Shown here piece by piece: positions 24,301-36,300 of a stretch of 64,000 nucleotides of DNA (within the stretch, counting starts at the first letter, position 1; the number at the start of each line of letters is the position of its first letter). The translations under genes were made by a program, and so were the position numbers. This DNA is from Stictocephala bisonia (taxonomy: Eukaryota; Arthropoda; Insecta; Hemiptera; Membracidae): assembly GCA_035578905.1 (NCBI GenBank), contig JAQJVL010000001.1, positions 3,650,001 to 3,714,000 on the forward strand. The letters run 5' to 3'. The notes beneath the pieces are model-generated. The model had not been told where the DNA came from and searched no databases. It saw only the letters and a list, made by a program, of their open reading frames with translations.

Positions 24301-27300
24301 TTCTGAAAAATCGGACGTTGGCTTTTTAGCGCTAAATTGCCAGCGTCCGATTTTTCGGACGTTTTGTAAAAAAAAACATAAATAATACAAAAATTATCTG
24401 AAATTAACATATGTTTACTGTTTTTTAATCAAGATAAAACAATCTTTACGATGATTACATTATATAGTGTCTAGGTAATATGACGTCGTCGTAGTTCGAT
24501 TTCGAAGTTGGCACACCTGACTGATCAGTAGTCAGATGGTGCCAGTTGTGTTGCTTAGTTACTGTCAGTGTTTAGTGTGTTTTGTTTACTGTGTGCGTTG
24601 TTTTAGTGATTTATTTTTAGTAAATTGTTTTTATGTGTAATAATTAGTAGATATGAAGAGATCTCTGTCACCAGTTAGTGACAATACAATTCTTAGAATT
24701 GTGGAAAATGAAGACCATCTCAGTGACGGTTTCTTGAGTGACATTGAAGATAATGTAAACAAATCTATTTTTTTATGTCATATCTACATTTTTTTAGCTA
24801 TCATCTTGAAATTTGGTTTACATGTATATAAATAAGTGGAGAACATGATAAAATGAAGGATATTATATTTAATACTAATTTTCTATACTTTAATGCATTT
24901 CAAACAGAAAAATGTTTTAATTTTACACAAAATTTTAATATACGTATATTTTTTTAATATTATACTTAAAAATACTAGGAAAATTAATCACATCTTTAAA
25001 TAATAGATCTCCTTAGTAACAAAACAAAAAATAATTATTAAATTATTATTTAAAATTACAAAACCTTTTCGAAAACTCTGCAAAATATGGCAAAACAGCC
25101 TGGAACTTTAGGGACAAAATAGTGAGTCAAGGCCTGGCAACTTACAGCAAATTTACAAAATTTCGCTTGGCACTAAAAGGGTTAAAACATTAATCCTTCA
25201 AAACTTTGTAAAAAGAGAAAAAATAATTAAAATAAATTCAACTATTTTAAAATAAAAATGCTAAAGACTCATTTTGTTTAGTTTTGACACAATATTAATA
25301 TTAAAAATGTATTTTTCAATCCAATTCCCTAGGGGTTTTATGCATTGTTTTTTCATTGTTAAAAACAAGCCTAAATAAATAAATTCTAATATCGTTCATC
25401 ATAAAAACCTTTTATTTTTCAAAATAAACAATAACACTAGAAGCATAATTAATTTCAGAATGTTATATGAGTTGTAAACAGAATGGAATGTTTCCACAAG
25501 GTGTTTATTTATCAGGCATAAAGTGATAAGAAAGGGTGGCAAACAATTGTGGAGCTCAGGAGGGACTGGACTCTGGACTCTTGAACAAAAACTGAATGGT
25601 TTTAGTTCAATGAATTTGAGTGTGGATTCCTATTCACTAATGTTGTCTGTCTCTTTTCATGCTGATAAGGAAGTGGTCAGATTATGGGTGAATATTTTCT
25701 GACTTAGATATTTTGTTTATCTCGTGGCCAAGTCACGTACTGATAAGGAAGTGGCCTTCTGTGGGCAGCTGTTGTCTGACAAAGATATATTGTTTATCTT
25801 GTAGAGGGATGGCTATTGTCATTTGATTGTTCTGTTTACCAGCACTTCCGCACCTGAAACATTTCTGATTCGAAAGCTATCTCCCTATTTGTTTTTCTGG
25901 AACCAGAACCGAGATTTTTCCCATCGTTTTTTCGGTTCCTTTCTTTTGTCAAGAACCGACTTTTGGGACCATCCACCCATAGTCAATACCTCTGTATATG
26001 TATGGTTGGGTCAGTACAACTGTACACATATGGTTGGGTAAGAGGGCTCTTTTCCGAAAGATTAGCTGGTACTAAAGAAATAAATATGGATCTCTTAAAT
26101 TTACTAATTAAAAGAGAAAACTGTTATCTCTTTAAAAATCATGTTAATATTTCAACTTAAGCGATCATAAATCCCCAGCAAATATTAACCATGAATAATC
26201 CACTTCCAGCAAACAACTCCTAGGCCCCAATATAAGACCTACTAGTCTTCTGAATGAGGACTAGTAGTTAACATTCAATAAATCATAGTAAAGCTTCTAA
26301 ATAATTCTGGCTGTGTAGACAAATAACACAAATATGGGACTATAAGTGAGGATGCATGGACGAAAAAAACTTACCACAGCAATTGCATTAGAGCTGATGA
26401 TCTCTGAAGGAGTGAGAACGGCAAGGTATGCAACATTTGCCATCACGTAGATCAGGGTGACAAGGGGCAGAGATATGTAGATAGCTCGAGGAAGGTTTCT
26501 GTCAAATACAAATATGGTTATCTAAATGATTTTATAAATTAACACTTTGAGGGCTGGTTCTAAAACACGTAACCATTTGAAGAATGCTGACCATTTCTGG
26601 TACTTTTTGAAAAATCATAGATTAAAACCCCTTAAGGTGGCCGTTTTCGAAACTGCCAAGCCACCGCTGGAAAGTTGACAGCTCCAGAAAGCCTTACAAT
26701 AGCAATGCAATTTTACCAATGGCTCACTTTCTATTTCAACTGTATGATTTGTGTTAATTATTATGAGTTATAGTGGACACTTCATGATAATTAAAGGTCC
26801 ATTCTGGAGGACCATAAGTTGATATTTATCAGTTTTTTAATGCAAAATTGTCAAGAACAGCATTTTAAGTTTAACATAATTAACCATTAAAAAAGTATAA
26901 AAATACTTAATTTTTGCTAAAAACAACTTATGTTCTACAAGAAGAAGTACCTTGCAAATGACACTTCAAGTGTTGCAATACAAAATTGAAATTTTGATAT
27001 TGAAATTAAATTTTTTTCCAAAATTCAGTATATAGAATTACAGAATATAAGTGACTTAATAATTAAATAAGATTATTATTATGAATCGAATCGTTGAAAT
27101 ATCCATGTTTTTGGTTTTTTCAAGGAGAGAAACGGACACCTTAAAGATATCAAAACAGTTTTGTGACAGTTTTATTTTTTGTTGTTGTAATAATAACATG
27201 TCAAGTGAGTCCGACTTCTTTAAGATAGAAAACTTTAGTTGGACCTACCTGCGTTATTAACCCTAGAACGCGAATATTGGTGCTTCTTGTGCTTTTTTCA

Positions 27301-30300
27301 AACGTATACGCGATCCCGGAAGTAGGCACGTCGCATACTCTTTTGTAAAACTCAATAAAACATATGTTTATCATCAAGCAAGTGCAACATACTTCATACC
27401 AATCGACGCAGAATGTTCTGTTCTGTCCATTGCATATTTGTAATAATTTTTGTATACAATTTTATAATCGTAGGAATAAAATTAAAACGTGCAACTTGAA
27501 ATTCTTGCTCAATTCCCGCCCAGGGTGGGGGGTCGGGAGTGGGAAAAATGGCCGATGTTTTTCGCATATCTGTACAATAACCAATAGTCGGAATCAGGTG
27601 TACCAACTGTCAGTCTGCAGTGAATGAAATACTCTAGCCAACAAAACAAATTGCATTGCTGTAGGTGCTTTGGTTATTTGATCAAAAATGTGTTTGTATA
27701 CACTTGTTTGTGTGTTCTTTCAAATGCCAGTATTGGCACGTTATGTGCTGTTGTAAAAAGTTGTAATAAATAAATTATTTATTGCGATACAAACAAATAA
27801 AAAATTGGGTAGAAAGCCAGAACGTTCATGCGTCGGTTGGTACCGTCTCGAGGAAATTTCGTGCTGTACATTGGCAATCGTCACATGACAACGATGATGT
27901 AGAAGAGCGGCCATCATTTTACGTTTAGCCATCTTTGTTTATACACAATGCTCTCTCGACCACTTGTATTTACTACAATGAATTGAAATGAAATGAGAGT
28001 GTAGTGTAGTGTAGTTCATATATAATATATTTTAGTGCATTTTAGAGTAAGTGATAGTGCATAAAAGGAAATTAGTTTTAGGCATTGTTTAACAAGTCCT
28101 AGCACTAATCAACATTACATTATATTTATATAAAAACACTAGCACTAGCACTTCAAGATCATAATAATAACAATCCTACATACAAATAATGCAATATAGG
28201 ACTAAAATCAGGCTGGAGAACAAAGAGTGAGTAAAATATTTCTTTTTTTTTTTTTAGTGTATTTTAATTTTACAACCATGTATGTATTTATGTAGGTACT
28301 AGCCTAAACACTTATTTTTTATCCAATTTGATCAAATTAGACATGTAAAAATATGGTATTAGTTTAGCATTCAGATAATAATCTAAGATCTTGAAAAAAA
28401 AATGTATTATTTGTGTTCGCTCAAAATAACACTTTTATTTTATTTATCGATAACAATATAATGTAATATGTTATTATCCTACGTCAAAACTTTACTTTTG
28501 TCACAAATATAATTATTTTTTTATATTTCTGTTCAGAAATATCTGTTCTATCAATTTTTGTTCTCAGAAAAAACCCTAAAAAATTTAAATATTTATTACT
28601 ATGATTACAATATGCACAATTTTTTAAGAGCCGTTTACACAATTTGCGCAAACCGACTTTTGGTGTTATAAATTTTATACTTTTTGGAATATATTTATAT
28701 ATTTTACATTTTCTTCTAGCTAATAGATTGTACTAATAAAGAACATGTAGCAAAAAATTATAAAAATTTATACATACCCCTTGTTTATGGATTGTTATGT
28801 AGTTTTTCACAGAATTTTTTGTTTCCGTGGAAACATTTATATTTTCCACACCAAACTAAAAATATAGAACTTTGTATATGGGTACGACATGACTATTTTT
28901 CCTAAACAACTTTTTCTTGTCTATTCAATGGTAATTGTTTAGAATTTTTACATGTACTATTTGATTACCTACAATGATCATACTGTAACTTTGCACATAT
29001 CTTTCATTTTTGCGTTTTATGTAAACAAACAATTCCAATAAAAAAAACTAGTAGTTTATATTAAATGTAACAACATATTATTATAGTGCACAAAATAATA
29101 AACAATTTGGCTATCTTGGAATTATTTACAAAATTTTTTAGTGGTCCTAAGGAGGGTTATAATTTATAATTAACATACAACATTTTTTATATCTTTTCTA
29201 GACAATAATTATTTACTATTTTTGTTGTTGTAAGTTTTGATGGTAGTATGTGAAAGTACAGTTCTTGAGAAGAAAAACGAAATGATAAAATTGACATTTG
29301 GAGCATATTTAGTATATTTTATGATTTTACAAAAAAAGCTTGTGAAACGCTGAAAAGAAGCACTGTGCAGTAGGGAGTAAATAATAGGTCACCTAGTATT
29401 CACAATCTACGGTTAAGGGCAATTGGAAGTTTATCACAGCTGATACGAAACTTTCTCTCAATATTTCTAACAAAAAAATCAGCTGTATGTTATTTTTTTC
29501 AAGTCAATCATCTAGTAAAGGATTGAATTAAAATTGTTCCTGTAATTACTAGATATTAGTTGTGTTTTTGACCCCTTAACTATGAAATTGAAGAAGTTTT
29601 CTTTTATGCTGCTAGATTGTAACGTAACTCCTAAATGACTGAAAATTAATAAAGTCATATGTTACTAAACAAGTGTTGTAACGACCATCCAGATAAAACT
29701 GACATAGCCGTAATAGTTTTACATTATCATAATGATAATCCATCATATACTACAGATCTACAGTGCTCTGTAATGTATATTACGGTTACTCCAAACTGTA
29801 AAAGTAACAATGTTCTCACAACAATCACTTTACACAATGGCTCAAGCTTGACATAGACATAGTATTAGCGGGCTATGACCATCCAGCCTATCAACAAATC
29901 AAAGACCAACCTCCTTACTATATATTCGATTGTCACCGTGTTGATAAAAAATTACTGGCATTGTTTTTTTTAGTCATGGTTAAAAAACGTGTACAATTTT
30001 AGCTTAAATTTACATTTTAAGTCATTTCATTTTCAATAGTTGCAAAGAAACAAATTTGTGTTGCATAATAAACTAGATTTTTATTTACATTAACATATTG
30101 CGGACAGAAAACTCATGGTACACTGGGCAGAGCGGCAAGAGTTATTTGCCGCGCCAGCCAGTCCCGTGTTCGGTTTGCCTGGTAGTTAGTTAACGTTCTG
30201 CTATCGGTCACTTCATTTCTTTAATACTTTAAAAAAGACGGGTGTTGTTTTATATTGATTTATAATGTATATTCTTGCATACAAATACAAACTTAACAAA

Positions 30301-33300
30301 TAGTTAAAACAAATTAATTTCAGAACATAAACTATTCTCCAAAGCGAGTGATATATGCAACTGTTTCTTGTTTACTGCATTGAAACAAACAAAACTAACA
30401 AAAAACACAGTGTAAACTTGTGAGCGCTTTGAATGCAACTACTCTGCAAATAACATAACTTGCAATCAATTGCTTTCTAGTGGAATCAATAAGAATTACA
30501 AGCTAGAAGTCAGTGTTAAACAAAGACCAATGATACAGCGTTTGCATATTTTTAACTCCCAGTCCACTATCCGCGATAATGCATAATTCACCCACAATGG
30601 ATCAAGGAACCATATGGCATCATGAAACTACGGTCTTAAAGAAATAAATTTGTACAAAAATGTTAAAGAGGAGTAGATTTATTTTCTTCTTATTTACTGA
30701 TTGTTGTTTTTAAGTAGCTTTTTTTATTTCACCAAAAAAATTAGCGAAGTTAACAAACATAGGGGAGAATTTCTTTTCACTAGTTTTTCTTTTTACATGT
30801 ATTTCCATACTACTGTATTAACCCACCAGCCCACCCATACACGCACTGTGGTATTGACCCACCTACCCACCCATATGCGCACTGTGGTATTAATAATTTT
30901 ATTGCAGATTAATTTATTGTAATTAATTGTTAATTAATCGTTGTTACTAATTAACAAAATAGCAAACAATTTTCTGTTAACCAATTAATTAGTGTACTGT
31001 TGCTTCTAACAGTGTTACAAATAAAGGCATAACATTTTGTAAGCAAATAGAATATCTGCTTATTTTAGGTGTTAGTGCCTGCAAAATCAAATGATACCGC
31101 AACAATTCACAGATGCACTGTGTACCAGGCCACAAGCCACTCAGGACTAACTAATAATATAAGTTTGTAAAAAGCAGTGTTAATAAAACTTACACATAAG
31201 GATTCTTCAACTCTTCAGTCATGAAATTCAAATAATTCCTGTAAAAAAATTATAATTATAATCAGATGTCTTTGTTATACAGGGTGTCTCTGAACTCTCT
31301 GATAAGCTCTCTGGGATATTGTTACTGGTTCATTTAGAATCACAAATATCATATTTAAAGTGTCCAAAATACCTTGGTTATCCTTCCAGCTGCCATTTTT
31401 TTTCACTTTTAAATTTATATTCCAAAAACCAAAAAGTGTATTAAGCTGTAATTTTACATGATCCCTTATAATATAAACATACATTTGGAGAAATATTATT
31501 GGTTTTCCGGTAACAAAATATTCAAAATGGTGCCCATTTAAAATTGTAAACCATAAATAACCCCTAAACCAATAATTATATTAAAAATTACTGAGAATAG
31601 TGCTTTTTATAAAATTTAATTACAAATAAAACGATATAATGAATTTTAAAATCGGATGAAAATAACAAGGAAATGATAACTGTCAGCTGACTTGTACAAC
31701 AATAAAGCTTTTTTATTATCAGATGTAAACATCTGATTTAAGAATATCACAAATTACTTTATTATTATCCGCTGATAAGTGTTTTACCCATTGTACTGGC
31801 ATATTGCATTGTACATACTGTCACATAAATGATCATTTCTTTACTATTTTTCATCCGATTTTGAAAATCGTTATATCGTTGGATTTGCAATTACATTTTC
31901 TAAAAAGCATTATTTTTTGTAATTTTTATATAATTATTGGTTTAGGAGTTATTTAGGATTTAAAATTTTAAATGGCCGCCATTTTGAATATTTTGATACG
32001 GGAAAACCAGTAATTTTTCTCCAAATGTATGTTTAACAAAAGGATCATGCAAAATTACAGCTTAATACACTTTTTAGTTTTTGAGATATACATTTAAAAG
32101 TATACAAATAAAAGAAAATGGCAGCTGCAAGGATAACCGAGGTGTTTTGAACACTTTAAGTATGATATTTGTGATTCTAAATGAACCAGTAACAACAACC
32201 AAGAAAGCTTATCAGAGAGTTCAGAGACACCCTGTATAAATCACTTATATGAACTACAATGTTTTGGTTACATTTAACCATCCATAAGTATTGGCCAACC
32301 GCCCCACAGGTAAATTGTAGTATTAATTATTCATGTAACAAGAATGAGTCATAATTACAGATTACGAAATATAATATTTGTTTGCGTTTTCTTATGTGTT
32401 TCTATTTTGAAAAGGTTTAATTTTCCTTTTTATTTGTTAAAGTACTGTTTAATAGAAAATTTTTATAACTAATACATTTTACCTTCTTGGTTATTAAATA
32501 ATTTATTCTTGGTTGATTTCTAAGCTTATTCTATCACATTTTTTATTGTTTTATTACAAACTATGTAATTATATTTTGCTGTAAACAAAAAGGTGTTTAG
32601 CATTTAAATATTATATTATACTGCCAAACACTGTATATAGCTTTCAAATGATTTTGATATTAATAATAATAATTCTTTATTATTGATCTGAGCTGTAAAC
32701 AGATGTTGATCAACAAAACAAAAATGTTGAAAATACTACAATTTTAATGTTATTGATATATTGTTAACTTGTTCATTTTCAATAGAATTTTTGACATTTT
32801 GGCTACCTTAAACCAATAGTTTTTACACGATTAGGTTTTATATGTTATACTAGACGAAATTCTAGCCTGCTTCTTTGTAAGGTTGAAAATTATAAATATT
32901 ATATTTTACTTATAACAATAGTAAATATTTGAAATCATACTATCAAAACTCCAGTTAAACTTAAAATAAATAAATCTGTGCAATATAAAAACAATATGCA
33001 AGAGTATGTTTTAGTAGTTTTAACTTATTACTGACAAAAGGCTTGCAACATTGTAAAATTAAATTCAACTTAGTCACTTTTCTACATTTAAACCTTTCAG
33101 TGCTGAGGTCATTTCTCCAAGTCATGCATAAAAAGTAGAACTAATTTCCATAATTTTGCTGGCGTTCAGGAAAACATTTACTATAAAATAATTTTACAAC
33201 TGATTGAATAACATTTTTCATTTTGTTGACAATAAACTAAGGAGAAATTACAAATATAATTACACAGAGATAAAAAATGTTTCATTAAAATATGCATAAT

Positions 33301-36300
33301 TAACACATACAAATATAAACAATTTCAAAATTAAATCTAAACTACAGTTTTTGCATCAACTATTTGTGTTACTTTTCTCAGTTTTTGTCAGCCTTAACTA
33401 CTACATTTTCCCACGCAGTGAGTTGATGTCTGCTTGCTGTTGAAAATCAGAAAGGTTTTCTGACAGAAGGTAGTGAAAAAACACAAAATGGTTTATTCTA
33501 ATATGGGCCTAAATCTAAATAAAATCCATATGTAAAACATAAATTTACCAGCAAAACAAAAAATTTTATAGTGCGATTTACTAAAGATGTTTTGTTCCCA
33601 TTCTGGCAACACAATTCTAAAATTGCAATGCAGTTTAACCACAATTTATCCTTTATTTACTATTGAATAATGTTTGTTCACATATTCTGGTATTCTAATT
33701 CTATTCACCTATTATAATACATTAGAACTGTTTAGTATGTAACTGTTAGTACTAGTACTAATTACTACTGTTAGTACTAATTAACTGTATCTTTTTTATG
33801 ACAATGTATTAATCTATTGCCACATATATTATATATTCAATTTTCTGGTATTTCATGTGTTATAAGCCCTTTTTAATTATCTATCAGTAGTGTTTACGAG
33901 ATTAGGTTTGATATGTTATAAATTGAGGAAATGTTAAGGTTAGGTTAGGTTAGGTTAGGTTAGAGACGAATCTGTGATACTGGTAATGGGTTTGTATTTT
34001 GAAGTTTCATTGATTGTTTGTGAAAATAATTATTTTTCAAATTGTAGATAATTAATTGCAATTTAAAACAAATTTAAGTAAAAAAATTCTCAAAAAATTG
34101 GTAATACCATTAGTCCATTATCTTATATCAAATTCAATTAATTATATTTACATTTTTTTAAATTTATGTTTAGTTAATTTTGTTTTGTGTTTAACTTTTA
34201 GATAACAATGTTAGTATATATCTATAATACCAAATAAAAAAAGAAATATCATAAATATCTCTTGAATCTGATTTTGAACAAATTTGTTCAAAACCTTACA
34301 TATTTTAAACTAAATTTGGATCAAACTATTGGGTAAGCCTGGGAGAGAGGCCACACACTTTACGGATTAATTGAAACTTTCCGAGACAGAATGGGATACA
34401 TAATTGCAGACTAGGAATGGCAATACTAACATAGCAATATTTTAGGACAGAGGACTAACAAATTTTTAAAATTAATTAGCCTTATAAAAGGTATATAAAA
34501 AACTGTATCCACATGTTAAATGTGATATCACCCATGTATGTTACATACACCATGGTAAATCTTATATTGTCCTCGCAACTTTTCAGATTGCGACTATCCA
34601 GAATTCTGTTCTACCCGGATCAGATTAATCTCAAGGTAGCTTTTTTTGGTGGTAAAAGGTTGTCATTGAGTGCTAGCAAATTTTGCACTACTATATGGTT
34701 AATAAAAGGGTGTAGCAGTATATACGTGCTACAGATGAAGGCAATTTCTGTTTCTGATCCCTTTATTGGGCTTCCATAATTTGTTCCACCCCCTCCACTT
34801 GGCACTACGTTTTCTGCACATTGTGCAGCAACATTGTCACCAGTAGTCAAAATCAGTAACGCAGCTGAAAAGTGGTGTAATTGTTTTGTGTCATAAATTC
34901 TTGTATTTTTTGTGTTTACATTCTTTTTAATTTTATTGTTGGGTTATATTCTGTCTACCAACATGTTGTTTTATTGCTTTAATAATGGCTTGCTAAAACA
35001 GTTAAAAATATAAACACGAGTCTTTATCTATCCTGTATTTGTTTGCAGTACAGTAAATGCCATACCTTACAGTTTAGAATAGTTTATCAATTTTATTTGA
35101 ATAATCAAAATAATAACTTAGTTCTAATTTAATAAGCATATCTTAATGTATTGTTGATGTTTGAAAGGTCAAAGCCACACACCGACCATGTATACGGAAT
35201 GAATGTTAGTTAACAGGATCAATTCGCTGCCACATTGATCTGGATAGTGATAAGACTGCTGTATCGTCATATAAGACACACCAATTTTTATTATGATAAT
35301 ACAATAATGATTCACTTCCTGTCGACAATCAGTTTAAAATATATTTATTATATATAAGAATAAATATTATTTCATATTTACTGCAGTTAAAACCAATTGT
35401 TATAATTCCAAATACTAACCAGCCTGAGTACGAGAATATCCCTGCATAAAAAGCCACCGCTACTTTTCCAGGTTCTGTGTTGGATCCATCAAATGGATGG
35501 GAGAACTTCTCCATTTTATCTGAAACGCAACTATTTATTAAATATTAAATATACCTAAACTATCAGTTTTTATATCTGATAATTCATCATGTTTTTTTAA
35601 AAATCTGATTAAAATGTTCATCCTGTTGATTTTTTAAACAATAATAATTTTAGGTTAGGTTAAAGGGCACTAGGCCAGGAATTAGTAAATTGGAGAGATA
35701 GGACATCAGCAAACTTACCTTGGAAGACAAGTTCACTAACACGAGAGTAGTAGTAACATACACAAAATAAACACATAATCACTCAAATTTTCAGTGCCAC
35801 TGGCTCTTTCTTCAGGTGAGTAGAGAGAGAGAGAGAGACTTTGTCTCTACTACTCTGGTGTTAGTGAACTTGCCTTCTAAGGTAAGTTTGCTGATGTCCT
35901 ATATCTCCAATAAACTAACTAAAGAATAATAAATAACTGTTACTTTATTAAATATAACTGACTATTCTGTCTATATGTATGATAATACATTGTGTTTTTT
36001 TAATCTATAATTTTCATCCAACTTATTTTTAATCAAATAACTATTACTATAAAAAAATAGTTAAATTTATTACTATAAAAAATGTTCTTGATAAGTTAAT
36101 CAAAGTTAACCTAAATTGAGTTCATGAAAATTTTAATTCTTGATTTTCTTCTTAGAGGAATAAAAAAAACTTTGCATTATTTTTATATAGGAAACTCCAT
36201 TACAGTGGCATTTAAATAGATCTATTTAAAGCAATAGATCTATTTAAATTGCTACACACTTAAATCCATTTAAAATTTTTAGCGATTTTAAATGGATTTA

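Larger units (their letters stand above)
23370..25975. mobile_element. Possible hAT-like element with a nested piggyBac derivative
   Basis: Sequences rich in CGGTTC / GAACCG words form inverted partners: GGTCGGTTCTATTTTTTCCG near 23396 and, on the minus strand, AAGTCGGTTCTTGACAAAAG near 25965. No target duplication or transposase could be shown, so the limits are guesses. Confidence 0.25.
17974..26374. other. Intron 7 of the transporter (8.4 kb)
   Basis: It holds the inverted-repeat transposon (18031-21234), a dispersed repeat (21235-21387), minisatellite pieces and a piggyBac derivative. The stretches 21390-22430, 22805-23370, 23480-24236, 25190-25630 and 26045-26374 show no assignable feature beyond A/T runs. 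Confidence 0.6.
31239..35419. other. Intron 5 of the transporter (4.2 kb)
   Basis: It holds the foldback element (31280-32234), a short TTAGG tract and a pogo-like repeat (34584-35261). The stretches 32240-33930 and 33970-34580 are AT-rich; TTTAAACCTTTCAGTGCTG at 33088 resembles the piggyBac end at 24237 but no partner end is visible. Confidence 0.6.

Noticed and set aside
27259..27960. Possible piggyBac element beginning TTAACCCTAGAACGCG
   Set aside because: No matching inverted end before TTAA was found within several kilobases, and the nearby short ORFs do not resemble transposase convincingly.
33088..33110. piggyBac-like end TTTAAACCTTTCAGTGCTG
   Set aside because: No partner end and no coding remnant; a single match to an end sequence is weak in AT-rich DNA.
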